From: Paralichthys olivaceus
Lineage: Eukaryota; Chordata; Actinopteri; Pleuronectiformes; Paralichthyidae
DNA: 64,000 nucleotides
NCBI RefSeq assembly: GCF_024713975.1
Contig: NC_091100.1
Coordinates: forward strand, 18,682,001 to 18,746,000
Direction of reading: 5' to 3'
Part shown: piece by piece, positions 12,965 through 24,700 of the stretch
Position numbering within the stretch: position 1 is the first letter of the stretch
Layout of the letters: each line of letters opens with the position of its first letter
Made by a program: the position numbers and the translations under genes
The notes under the pieces: generated by a model
What the model saw: the letters and a program-made list of their open reading frames with translations, nothing else
What the model was told of the DNA's origin: nothing
The model's database searches: none

Positions 12965-14593
12965 ATGTGGAGCCTGCTGTTCATCCTCTGCAGTAAGTTC
13001 TTCAATTTAATTAAGTCAATACATCTGTTTAATTAGCCTTCTCCAGAATGTGTCACCTTCATATTGGTCTTGGTCATTTCATTGTAACCCTGCAACACTA
13101 GTTGCATTTAGTTTAGTTCAGTTAAGTTTTTTTTTTATTAGTTTTTTTTTGGTAAAATAAAAAGCATTTGTTGACTATCACAAAATAGATATCATGAACA
13201 TGGTTAGTAACAAAAAACTTGACATAAACATTCAGGAACATACATGTACTGTTTCATTTTCAATCTGAAAAGGAGCATTTGCATTTTTGTTGACTTTCCA
13301 TAAAAAGAATAAAGACGACCATCATTTGACATTTCATGTTGTCTTTTCTTTGCAGTTGCACTTAGCTGTGGGATTAGGGCAGAAGTGGTGATCCGTGTGT
13401 CTGGATATGAAAAGGCAGATATTTATATGTCCTGCCCCTATGACAAGGATTATAAGTCAAATAAGAAATACCTGTGCAGAAACAACTGTGGCAACGGTGA
13501 CGTTCTTATTACGACGACAGACAAAAAGAGTGACAAGTACTCTGCCTACGATGACAAGAAGGAAAGAGTCTTCAGAGCGAAAATATCTGATCTGAGCTCA
13601 AAGGATGCTGGGTCGTACTGGTGTGGGGTGACCAAGACTGGAATCGATCACTACCCTGCTAGAGTAGAACTGAAAGTTGTGCCAGGTAAACAAAGCACTC
13701 ATTTCATTATATTTATTAGGACCATTTTGATTAATTGCAACTGGTTGTCCTCGTAATTTATCACATGAACAAGTAGACTTTGTTACAGTGTGAAATGTTC
13801 ATCATTGAGGACAGTTCTGAGGTACATGTACTTCTTTGTGACTTATTACATCTACAGTACAGTATTTTGACTTCAGTTTATTTATCTGACATATTTAGTC
13901 ATTACAAATTCTAAAATAAAAATGCTTAATATTGTATTACCATTCCTTATTTTACTAGTGCTGCATCTACAAATTAGATTATTCCAGTACTGTCAATTCA
14001 GTATTTTGTTTATCTTTAGACTGGTAACAATAATCCAACATTGTGACTGGCAGTTCTGTCTCAGTTTAATAACTTGTATGCTTTTACTACATTTAGTTAA
14101 TGGTAACCTATATTTTACTTAAAACTTTACTTAAAGGTCCAGTGTGTAAGATTAAGGTGAAAATAATATTTGGCAGAAATTGAATATAAAATAATCCTAG
14201 TGATGTTTTCACTGGTGTGTTTCATCTAAATTGTATGAATTGTTGTTTTGTTTACCATAGAATGGGCCCTTTATATTTAAAAACTTTATATTTACATGGA
14301 GGGGGTCCTCTCTGTGGAGGCTGCCATGTTTTTACTGTCATCAACTTCCCCTCTAATGAGAAGGAAGATTAATTAATGAATAGTTCTTATTAAAATTGAA
14401 GGCTACTCCAGGTTGTCTTTCATGTTTGGAAGAAGAGGTTGAGGAGAGGGATATTCAGCTGCAACATGCAACTTCACCACTAGATGTCACTACATTCTAC
14501 ACACTGAACCTTTAAACTTTTATACTATGTGTTTGCCCTATACTTGCTTAGTTTGTCATTTGCCTGATACCTTGCTGCTGACTTTCAATAAAG

Positions 14594-14650
<57 letters not shown>

Positions 14651-17600
14651 TCTCCTCATTAACAGACAGCTGCTGTGATCAGAGCACCAACTTTCAAAGT
14701 CATGAGACAGGCTCAGTGTCTATCAGTTGTGAGTATGACTCTAAATACCAAAACAACCTGAAGTATTTCTGCAGAGGAGCCCAACCCTCCACGTGTCTGC
14801 AGCAGGCACTGATCATGTCGAACAGCTCCCGAGACACCAGACAGTTCACACTTACTGACGACCAGGCATCGAGGATATTCACAGTGACCATTACTCGTTT
14901 GACCCTCAAAGATGCTGGGCGGTACCTTTGTGGAATCCATAAAAACGCCAACCTGGATGTTTTCTCTGCTATTGAGCTGGAAGTGGAAGGTGAGAGGCCA
15001 CACTTCAGCCTCATAGTACTGTCACCACTTACAAGAAAACAAATTCTTAGACAAGCAGCAGTGTGAATCATCTCAAATGTCAGAATCCAACAAATCTATT
15101 TGACGTGTTCTCTGACTTTTTACTTTAGCCCATGTCCCTCTACTAACATAGAGGAGGCAGGGTTTATGACCCTGCCTCCTCTCCAGTCTGTATATTGTGT
15201 CATGTGGATAACTTAACAAAATTTGGTACCTGTTAAATCATCAAATAGGGGTGTGCCTAGAGATCGATCTGTTGGTTTGCATGAGGGTGGAGTCAAGTCA
15301 GCCCCTGATGCTCAGACCTTATGCTGTAGGTCATTTCTAAGAGTTTAAACGTAATGACCCAGTGGTTCAGTTAGCTTAGGCCTGTATCATGTCACCATGA
15401 TGTTTGGATTTAATCCTTCTTTGTCCTTCCATCCATTATCTACACCTTTTATCCTTTGAGGGTTGAGGGGGGTTGGAGCCAATTCCAGCTGACATTTGAC
15501 AAGAGGCGGGGTTCACCCTGGACAGGTTAAGAGCATATTGCTGGACCAACATATAGAGACAAATCATTTAACATTCACACTAACATTCAAACCTACAGTC
15601 AATTTAGAGTCTCCAATTAATATTTTAGAGTCTTCAATGTCTGACAGTGGGAGGAAACCGGAGTACCCAGAGAAAACCTGACCAAACACGGGGAGAACAT
15701 GCAAAACAATCCAGGATTTGAACTGGGAACCTTCTTGCAACAGTGCTAAGGCGACAGTGCTAACGACTGCAGTAAAATAACTGCTTTTAGACCCCATCAT
15801 GAAAATATTGCAGTGTTTTCACAAATTTCATGCTGGATATGTCAGAGGTCCTAAAACGATCCTTTCTTTTTTGGGACCTTTAATGTCAAAAATAAATAAA
15901 TAAATAAATATTATGGCAGTCTATCCAAAAACAAGAACGTATACTAAGAATTTGTTTATAGTCTTTCAGACCACATCTTTCACCTCCACCATCGTTGTGG
16001 AAACCGTCAGATCACAAACAGACCCTAGCGAACCTCGCACAGGTAAGTGAGTGTGTGTGTGTCTAAACATGCTGTTAGTACTTCCACTGCCATTTTCATT
16101 GTGACTTTTATTGTTTCTTTTTTTAGACGCTTCTCTCCTTTCCCCTCTGGTTTTAATTTCCATTGTGGTCGCTGTGCTGATGCCACCCATACTGATATCT
16201 GCCCTGATCATAGTTTATAAATGCAAATGTGACAGAGCACAAGGTATGTTTTACACACAAATACACACATGCAACATACACATGCATGCAAACTAATATA
16301 ATCATCTCTTTAGTTGATTTGGCAGGAGATGGAGTCAACAGGAGCAGAAACACAGTTAATACAGCAGATGCAGAGGAAGTGATACTTGAACAGGTATTAT
16401 GTAAGGAATGAAAAGTCTGAAGCCTCACGAGTCAACACAATGTTCTTTACAATTCACATTAGGAGCAATGGGAAGATCAACTTAATTAGTGGGGCTGAGT
16501 TTGTTTCTTATGGCATGTAAATGACTGTGGGATCATCAAAATCAAAAGGGTTTAATGTGTTCAGAAAATGTAACTGCAGTTTGCCTTTTAGATTATTTTG
16601 TGTACAAATTAGATAAAATGGACATCAAATCTTCACATAGCGCAACCATCAGGTCAAAAATATGATTTTTCTGAATTCCCACCAGCCCTGCATGTATTTT
16701 GTGTTAAGTGACTATGGTAGCACACAAAAAGGCAACAACAAGCTAATGAACACTGTTAGCGTTGTACCTGCCAAACATCAATGTTAGCCTTTTCACTGTT
16801 AGTATTTTATCATGCTAATGTTGGTAATCAGCTAAAAGTACCTCCTGAGTAAAGCTCCTTGAATGTAATTTAAAGATGGACTACCTGACTGCTCCCAGAA
16901 GTGAAGCCAAAGTCCCCTGATCGCACCCTGGTGGCTGGTTGCGGTATAGGTCATAAACCCTGCCTCCTCTATGTTAGTAGAGGGACATGGGCTAAAGTAA
17001 AAAGTCAGAGAACACGTCAAATAGATTTGTTGGATTCTGACATTTTAGATGATTCACACTGCTGCTTGTCTAAGAATTTGTTTTCTTGTAAGTTGGTTTG
17101 GATTAGTTATTTGATGTAATAAAAACAGGGTAAAATGTGATGATGACAGCAGAGACTGACTCAGGATCGGTCGTGGGCATGTGTCTGCAGGATCTCAATA
17201 CTGCAGCTCCAAATGATGTCTTTGGTGCAAGATGGCAGCGTTTATATTCAGAATATCTTGGCTTCATTATTGGGTAGTGGGAGGAAATGGAGACATGACC
17301 TCCATCCTTATATACCGTCTATGATACAGCCTCACAGTGGCGCTAGCACGGCTGCAGTCTTGTTACCTGACAGTGATGCGAGATAAAAGGTCAGGGAGGT
17401 CAACAAAACTGTTTTCAATCATTTTCATTAGCAATCTGACCTGTAGATGACAGGATGTGTTGAATTGACTATTAATGTTCAGCTCTCTGGCAAATATATA
17501 TAGTTTTTAATGCTTAGTGATCTGTTAATTTTGAAATGTGTGTATAATAACTGGGGTGTCCCCAGCAGTGATTGTGTGAGTTAATTCTAACGTGATTTTT

Positions 17601-17804
17601 TTTTTTTAGATTTATGAAAATTCAGACAATGGAGTGTACCCAAAGCAGAAGACCTCCAAAGAGCTGAGCACCTGTCACCAATTTGATGTTATCAGTGGAG
17701 ACCAACAAGACTCTGTGTATGAAAATGTCGCTGTAACAGATAACCTCTACTGCAATCAAATTGAAGTGATTGCTATGAGGGCCAGAGATGAAAGTAATGT
17801 GTAA
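12965..17804 (+). CDS. CMRF35/CD300/pIgR-like Ig receptor with ITIM tail, 7 coding exons
   Basis: Exons are 12965-12992, 13356-13685, 14666-14989, 15962-16042, 16127-16243, 16314-16393 and 17610-17804; all are GT-AG and phase-consistent, giving 384 residues. Exon 1 and the start of exon 2 encode a signal peptide (MWSLLFILC...). Exons 2 and 3 each encode one V-type Ig domain with the class hallmarks: SCPYD..KYLC...C and DAGSYWCG in the first, SCEYD..KYFC...C and DAGRYLCG in the second. Exon 4 is a Thr/Ser-rich stalk, exon 5 the membrane helix (about residues 260-284). The tail has an ITIM at Tyr357 (SVYENV) and YxN Grb2-type sites at Tyr322 and Tyr367. This predicts an inhibitory or dual-signalling myeloid/lymphoid surface receptor. 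Such genes form fast-evolving arrays in fish, so orthology and symbol cannot be given. Exon 4 must use the acceptor at 15960-15961; the nearby CAG would hit a stop. Confidence 0.88.
14131..14515. mobile_element. Short TIR element (MITE-like), Ig-receptor intron 2
   Basis: A 385-bp element with terminal inverted repeats: the left end is TTAAAGGTCCAGTGTGTA and the right end reads, on the other strand, TTAAAGGTTCAGTGTGTAG. There is no coding capacity. I recognise these ends from a widespread teleost non-autonomous DNA element. It lies wholly in the intron about 150 bp before the second Ig exon. Confidence 0.75.
14598..14650 (+). repeat. (CT)n tract forming the polypyrimidine tract of the second Ig exon
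   Basis: More than 20 CT units, briefly interrupted, end 15 nt before the AACAG acceptor (exon starts 14666). This microsatellite is therefore the splice polypyrimidine tract itself. Confidence 0.9.
15027..15173 (+). repeat. Inverted repeat arm 1 (147 bp), Ig-receptor intron 3
   Basis: This segment is the reverse complement of 16947-17093; reading base by base I find one mismatch (CTCAAATG here, CTAAAATG in the complement of arm 2). It corresponds to an internal part of family R1, with both element ends missing, which suggests a local inverted duplication rather than an independent insertion. Confidence 0.9.
15425..15775 (+). repeat. Teleost interspersed repeat (family R3), copy 1
   Basis: Ordered words are CCATCCATTATCTACACC, GGAGCCAATTCCAGCTGAC, CACCCTGGACAGG, ACAGTCAATTTAGAGTCTCC, GTGGGAGGAAACCGGAGTAC, GGGGAGAACATGCAAA and CGACAGTGCTAACGACTGCA. 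The same order, with an internal deletion, recurs at about 40720-40985. It is an abundant fish element. Located in intron 3 of the Ig-receptor gene. Confidence 0.7.
16868..17335 (+). repeat. Family R1 repeat, near full-length copy (contains inverted-repeat arm 2, 16947-17093)
   Basis: Runs from ACTGCTCCCAGAAGTGAAGCC to TTATATACCGTCTATG, the order of landmarks seen in the other copies. The segment 16947-17093 is arm 2 of the 147-bp inverted repeat. It sits in intron 6 of the Ig-receptor gene, upstream of the last coding exon. Confidence 0.7.
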
Positions 17805-19470
17805 AGTAATGAGCTGCCATCCTGAATCTGCAAAGATAAAGCACAAGGATTCCGTGGAAGAAGTCAAGTCAGTGTATTGATACGTGTGATGAAGAGGGAG
17901 AAGAGGAAAGAAAGGCTTCATGTGTCATTATTAGAATTATGCATTTATATATTATAGTCTTTTAGAGTGGTAATGTTTCATGGTTCTAGAAAATTTAAGT
18001 GCGGTTTCACAAGGAGACGTGCATGTGTTATCTACTGCGTGCCCCTGAAAACGATAAAACCTGCTGTTGGAAAGAGGAACTGAGGTTCTTTTATCATTTG
18101 CAAAGCTTATTCACACATATTTTAGTCGTAATGTTTATCCCTTATCTGTATTTTTTTGAGTTTACACTGTTGTTAGTATGAAGAAGCATTTCATACTTTC
18201 ATATCAGCAGCATCAGTTTGTCAGCTGGAAATTCTGCTTTTTCTCAGTAAAGTGAAGACATGGAGCCAAAACCTGCTGTTCATCTTCTGCATTGAGCTAT
18301 ATGCATTGTATTGTGATCAGTATAAGAGTAAAGTAGAGGAGCTTCAAAAGCTTTTGTTCGTTTTCTATAATGATGTTCTGAGAATATAATTTTTTTCAAG
18401 AGACCTGGATGGTGGAGTGTAAGCAAAATGTCTGTGGCTGCAGGAGTCAAACTGAATTCACATGTAGTAATTTAATAATAAGTCCTCTTGGTTTGATTAA
18501 GTATTACGTTTAGCACCACATTGTTGTGTTTTGTTGTCTCTATGTTAGACATATTTACATTTCTTTGTCATTTGGGCTTTTGCATGTATTTTTCATATTA
18601 TCTTTTTTTAAATACTGTACGATCCCACGTGGCCACCAAGTGGTCATAATGCAGAACGGCACAGACAGTTCACATGTTGTACTGATAAATCTCATATTCT
18701 CTCCATGACACCTTAATATTTGGTGAATACTTTTCCTGTATGTTTGCAATCAGCAGATAATGAAGAGGACAGCAACAAACGCACATGCCGGCTACTAACT
18801 ACATTTTATTTTGTTTCCCTCTGTAGTAGTTGGAGTGAACCCCATGAGTTATTATTATTGATGTTTTAATTTACAAAAATAATCTCTTTATTCTTTTGGG
18901 CAGAGGGTTAGGGTTAGGGTTACCCCCTCCCCAACCCACCCTCATGACAGCACATAGTGACACAGTATAATTTATATAATTACATGTATATAACTTTAGC
19001 TAGAGAAAATGTGTTTATATTCATATAATAAACAGATTGGTGATACTGATGTATACCTGTAAACAAAACAACAAAAGTAAATGTATTGAAATATAAGGGG
19101 GGTATTGTCCCTGCATTCAGTCTCGTCCCACATTGAGATCTGTCCACTGAAAAAGTGGTAGCCATGAGATTGCATTATGTTAGTTAAAGGCAAAAATATT
19201 AAAGTCATGCAACTTAATGAACTTGTATTAGAATAACAAAAATACAGTGAATTGGGAAATATTTAAAAAAGATATGTGGGATCAATAAATATTAAAGCAT
19301 ATGCCTAAATATAAACCCAAATATATATAACATTTGACCTATCAACCTTATATCATATATGTAGAATTTAAATAACAGGTTCAATTGATTCATCCATTTT
19401 ATAACATAATTAGAGTGAAATAATTCTAGTTTGTTGACAGGTTCCACACAAATTAACTTCATACATATTT
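17805..19470. other. Ig-receptor 3' flank and AT-rich intergenic sequence
   Basis: Contains the 3' UTR of the Ig receptor (no unambiguous AATAAA found close to the stop), the fossil leader exon at 18246-18300, an 18-nt run of GGGTTA units at about 18906-18923, and AT-rich sequence that may include the 3' part of the adjacent minus-strand LINE remnant. No gene recognised. Confidence 0.5.
18246..18300 (+). pseudogene. Decayed duplicate of the Ig-receptor signal-peptide exon
   Basis: GTGAAGA..TGGAGC and CTGCTGTTCATCTTCTGCA reproduce exon 1 of the Ig-receptor gene (12959-12993), including the bases before the ATG (TTCTG..TTTCT..GTGAAG). Relative to the live exon it has a 6-nt insertion after TGGAGC, and the donor GTAAGT is replaced by TTGAGC, so it cannot be spliced as before. 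No matching Ig exon is recognisable downstream before the LINE remnant. This is best explained as the relic of a tandem copy. Confidence 0.6.
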
Positions 19471-19473
19471 CTG

Positions 19474-20000
19474 TCAGTTCTTTTGTTCACCAACACAGGA
19501 ACAGCAGCAGTGATTAGTTGCTGCCCTGAATATAATAAACCATATACATTTAGTTGACAACATTGTGGCGCAGCATCGTCCAACACGAGCAGATGAAACG
19601 GCTTGATTCATACATACATCCAAACTAAACACCCCTTCTAGTTTGACATTATGGTCCGGTCTACCATGGAGGATAAAAATTGAGAGCACACTGTCTGAAA
19701 CTGTGTCATTTAAGGATTTAAAGGTCTCCCTCCTGAATGTTTCTAGAACTGGACACAGCCAGATCATAAGAGCCAGAGTGCATGGTGGGAGTTTGCATCG
19801 GCTGCACACATGGTCTGCATCTGGATTGATCCTATGGCTAATTTATAATTTAGTTGAGCTGGTGTGAGACCATACACTGAATAAATCCATGTAGCACACA
19901 GGGTTGCTGAGTTTATTAGAATACTGTTGAACATATTGTGTGTGTTACACTTGTTCAATGGCTGTAATTGAATCTGCATCAGCTCATTGGGTCTCAGGTC
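19474..20000 (-). mobile_element. LINE remnant, L1/Tx1-type ORF2 C-terminus
   Basis: Read on the minus strand, about 19700-19840 encodes HRINPDADHVCSRCKLPP followed by LALMIWLCPVLETFRRETF. A CxxC, then W-x-CP, then F is the C-terminal cysteine/histidine motif of L1-clade LINE ORF2 proteins. The reading frame is open only in pieces, with stops and a 5' truncation, so it is dead. The right boundary lies just before the tekt4 promoter motifs; the left boundary is unclear. Confidence 0.65.
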
Positions 20001-20028
20001 ACCTGAGCCAAGGATCCTGCCCACATGT

Positions 20029-20053
20029 GTAACCAGGCAACAGGAAACAAACA
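20029..20053 (+). promoter_or_regulatory. tekt4: RFX X-box and adjacent forkhead (FOXJ1-type) site, tekt4 promoter
   Basis: GTAACCAGGCAAC at 20029-20041 fits the X-box consensus GTNRCC-N(0-3)-RGYAAC without mismatch. GGAAACAAACA at 20043-20053 contains a forkhead core. They lie about 110 nt upstream of the tekt4 ATG. RFX and FOXJ1 are the known master regulators of motile-cilium genes, which fits a tektin. Site occupancy is inferred, not shown. Confidence 0.65.
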
Positions 20054-20159
20054 CAGGCCACAGTTTGCTGCAGCATCACTGAGGCCTCAATCTGCTGTAA
20101 TGATCAACTGATCAGTTTTAAAGACGTTCTCCCTCCAGGCTGATTCAGCTGTCAGAGAC

Positions 20160-21713
20160 ATGATTTCCGAGCTTTTAGTGTCACGGCCTCACTGTGACAG
20201 CAGGGCTGTGGCTGTGGGGCTCCCGGAGAAGGAGCCTCCTGTGAGGGTCCTGCAGCCGTCCTCAGGCTCCCCTACAGCTGGGTACCGCTCTGCGAAATAC
20301 ACCCCGGGCGAGTGGTTCTCCAACTACCACAGCATCCTGCAACAGGCCGGCACCGACCGCCTCCAGGCCCGGAGCGTCCAGCGAGAGTCCAAAAGTCTGC
20401 ACCAGGACACCGAGGCGGCCACTCTGCACACCCAGGCCGAAGGGACGCGTCTGCTGGGGGAGAGACTCCAAGACATCCACCACTGGAGGTCAGAGCTGCA
20501 GCGGCACATCGAGCAGCTGCAGGCCGACACTCAGTCTCTGGTGGCGGTGAAGACGAGGCTGGAGAAGGCGCTGGACGCCACCGAGACTCCGTACATCATC
20601 TCCACCGATAATCTGACCTGCAGGACGAGGAGACTGGGACCAGACCTGGTCCGAGACTCTGTGGAGGAGCAGCTGTTAAAGGTGGTCATAAACACTTCAA
20701 GTTAAGGGATCAGATGGGATGTTGTTCTTCTTCTAGCTCTTCTTCTTCTAGTTCTTCTTCTAGTTCTTCTTCTAGTTCTTCTTCTTATTGTTATTATATT
20801 CATGAAATAGACTACCACTTAACTGTAGTATAAATTAGACCTATTTTCTTTTAATCTTTCTTTTCTATTTATTTTATTTCCCAGAAAGCAGATATAAGCA
20901 AATAAGTAAACATTAAAATACACATCACACATTAATATAAGATTCACCTCATAATTAAACATTGAAAACACTTCTGAAATGTGGGTTTTGAGTATTAAGG
21001 TTGAATGATCAAATTGTGAAGGTGCCCATATATATAAAACATTTGATGGTTCCAGTTCGTCAGAACTGGCTCATTTTATAGTACATTTAATACATTTGGT
21101 TTTAGGACTAGTGATATCAAGATATCAACTCAAGCTCTGAAAAATGATGGTGAGATTTTTTTTCTGACCAAATGATTGATTGTTTTATCAAGAGAATATT
21201 CAGCACATAAATCAATACTAAAAATAATTATCAATCATTAGATGCAGCCCTAACAAATTATAATTTTGCCTATATGTTCTTACAGTTGTATTAATGGGAT
21301 CAAGTGTCCATACTGTATTCAGTGTAAGAGTAAAGTGACACCAGCAGAGGGCTCAGCATGTCACTAACCAGAAGCATGGCTGTGGGTTTTGCAGGAAGTG
21401 GACCTGATCAGGAGCGTCCAGGCTCTTCTGAAGAGAACCACAGCTCAGGTTGTGACTCAGATCAAGTGAGTTTACAGTCCTGTTTCGCAGAAGTCAAACT
21501 GCCTCACATACCTCAATTATGAAGTGTCCCCTTTATTTTGATGTGTGTGTGTTTGTGTGTCTGTATCAGGATGAACAGAGAGGCCAAGCAGACGTTAGAG
21601 TTGGACTGGTCTGATAAGTATGAGGCCTACGACCTGGATGACCACTGTGGAAGATACAGTAACATGAGTCCAGATACAAAGCACCACCCCAGCTCAGCCA
21701 CGGTGCAGGACCA

Positions 21714-21755
<42 letters not shown>

Positions 21756-24700
21756 AGGCGTTGCAACAAGGTAGATTAAGCAGGCAACTTCCTGGGTGTA
21801 CGAGCTGATAGGTGGCCCCAGAGAACAGTCGATCCACAGCAACGACAATTTTGTGAGGACTCTTCAATTCTATTATTGGCTTATCACAGGAGACTGCAAC
21901 AACACTAAACCCCATAAGGAGACACTAGCTTTCTGCATAACACCCAGGACGCATTGGATCTATTTCATTATATCAGGTTAGAGCCCACACATGCTCTTCT
22001 AGAGAGTCAGGATCGACCATTTCTCCTCATGCTGTGTGGCTTGCAACAAAAAAGAAAGTGAAATTAATCTGTTGAATATGTCACATACATAAATATTCGC
22101 AACACAACTATACCTCTTTCAAAGTAAAAGCACTCAAGCATTTGTGTTGACTGAATCCTTGAATTTTTTTTACAAGGCTTTAATTATTTTATTATTAACT
22201 AAATGCTTTTTAAACCAAAAATGAAATTTAATTCATTATCTACTCACCACTATGACGGAGGGATTGGTGAAGTGTTTGAGTCCACAAAACACTTTTAGAG
22301 TCTCAGAGGTAAACAGCGTTGCAGCCAAATCCAATACAACTGAGGGAACTGGTGACCACTTCCTCAAATGAATAAAAACAACAGTAAAAAACTGCCTCCA
22401 TACTGCTCCTGTGGTGTCATCTGGGTATCAGTAAGCCCTCGATATGCTGTCATTTACACCGTGCTTTCAGTCTGTTTGCTGTGATCCTCCTCTGGAGCCT
22501 TGTTTGCGTGTGGATACCCCAGAAACTCCAAATGTGTTTAGTTGACACCCATCCCTCCATCCATATGGTGGTGAGTGAATTTTCACTTTTGGGTGAACTA
22601 TCCCTTTAACCCCTTTTCTGTCAAAACAATGAGTTAATTAGCTGTATGGCATTATATCAAAATTCTTTTATTTATGACTATTTTCAGAGGCAAACCCTAT
22701 GTAACACATAGTGCTGGTAGGTCTTCAGCAGACTTACTACCAAACACACCCAGTGAGGCGGAGGCGTGAAGCTTTGTAGTTTTAGAGGTTTGGTTGAAGA
22801 CTAAAGAGTCTATCATGTATCATGTTTTTCTTGGGGGTTTTTCCCTGGTCCCTTTAGTCTCGAGCCCCAAAACTCCCTTTAAACGCTCCTAAATACATGA
22901 AGTGATATTACCTGCAAATGAAAACCTGTTCTTATAACCCTTATGATTAATGCACAATCTACCCTCTGGTCTTCTGCAGGGTGTGTAACCACACAGCATG
23001 GTCTAAGTTCACACAGGACAACCTGAGCAGAGCCATGCAGGAGGAGCAGGCCTCGAGCAGCCTCAGGTCAGAGAGCAGCGTGTGTGTTCGGACTGTGTTT
23101 GAGCCTCCACACAGACTCAAAGTGACACTGTGGCACATTCATGAATATTACCCATAGCTGTTTTTACAGTGGATATAAAAAGTCTACACACCCCTGTTAA
23201 AGTGCCAGGTTGTTGTGATGTAAATATAAAAATGTTTTAAGAGGAAAAAATAAAAACCTGAAAATAACCTGGTTGTACACATATGCACACCCTTAAACTA
23301 ATACTTTGTTGAAGCACCTTTTGAGTTTATGACAGCATCCAGTCTTTTTGGGTAGGAGTCCATCAGCATTGCACATATTGACTTGGCAATCTTTGCCCAC
23401 TCTTCCTTGCAAATCACATGATGAGGATTAAGGTCTGGGCTCTGGCTAGGCCATTCCAAAGCTTTAATCTACTTCTGGTGAAGCCATTCAGTCAAAATTG
23501 TGCCATTTCATGGGGGCGTGGCCTGGCCTGGCCAGAAACTGAAATGCTATTTTTATTGACATTTTAATGTGTTTTTGTTGAATCTGTTTGTCTGATTTTA
23601 TGTTGTACTGGTGAGCCAAAGACAATTTTCCACCCTTGGTGGACAATAAAGTTCTATTCATTCGAACAAACTAAAGACTAAAGTCTCAGTTCCAGCTGAA
23701 GAAGAAACAACGTTAAAGCACGATGTTGCCACCGCCATGCTCCACCGTGGGTTTGCTGTTCTTTGGTGAAGTGCAGTGTTGTTTTTGATCCAATCATACC
23801 TTTTGGAATTATGGCCAAAAAGTTCAAGCCTGGTCTCATCAGACCATAACACATGCTTTTGGAGACTTGATGCAAAAGCCGTGCTTGGATGTTTTTTATT
23901 GTAAGAGAAGGCTTCCATCCTGCCACCCTACCCCAGAGTCCAGACATATGAAGAGTACGTGTGATTGTTGTCACATGTAGTACACAACCCGTGCTTGGCA
24001 GAAATCCCTGCTGCAGACCTCTTGGCACTCTTTGTGCCATATTTTGTCCACTTGTTGATGACTGTGTTCCATGTGCTGTAAGATACAACTGAGGATAGTC
24101 AGGACTCAAACAACTGACCTTTATTTGGGGTTAATCAGTGTTTCATTCATGGCAGGTGTGTGCTGACTGCTAGTTTGAATGTGATTGGTTAACTCTGAAC
24201 ATATCCAAAACCCCAATTATAAAAGGGTGTGCATGCTTAGGAAACTACATTATTATAGTTTTTACTTTTTTTCCCCCTGAAAGATTTCAGTTGAATTGTG
24301 CAGATTATAGGTCAAATTAACGGTGGAAAAAGTTCAGAAATGATTTATCGTGGTCTAATTTTTTTCCATCACAAAAAACTTTTTTTTTTAACAGAGGTGT
24401 GTAGACTTTTTATATCCACTGTGTGCATCTCAGAAAGCTGGTGGAGCGAGTGCTGCTGGACACCACTGAAGATCTGAGGGTCCAGTGCTCCACTGTGGAC
24501 CGAGCCTTCAGCCAGCGCTGTGTGGAGCTGAATGAGGCCAAGACCCAGCTGGAGATGAAGCTCGCAGAGGTAGACACAGACACACAGAATGATTGATTGG
24601 TCGATTGATAGATTATCTGTTGTATGATCGTGTGTGTGTCTGTACAGGTCCTGGAGCAGATCGGGGCTCAGGAGAGGAACATCGTTGCTCTACAACAGGC

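Noticed and set aside
15966-16042. Using the nearest CAG (15967-15969) as acceptor for Ig-receptor exon 4.
   Set aside because: Joined in phase to exon 3 it reads into a stop (TAG in CCCTAG). The acceptor at 15960-15961 gives an open Thr/Ser-rich stalk and correct phase to the membrane exon.
18904-18924. Interstitial telomere repeat as a chromosome-fusion scar.
   Set aside because: Only about three GGGTTA units are present, short enough to arise by chance or from repeat debris.
20726-20790. Regular CTTCTTCTAG units as a CRISPR-like array.
   Set aside because: There are no unique spacers, units are directly adjacent, and the host is a vertebrate; it is a minisatellite.
23678-24109. 143-codon minus-strand open frame as a possible host gene.
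   Set aside because: It lies inside the Tc1-like element and contains degraded transposase sequence.
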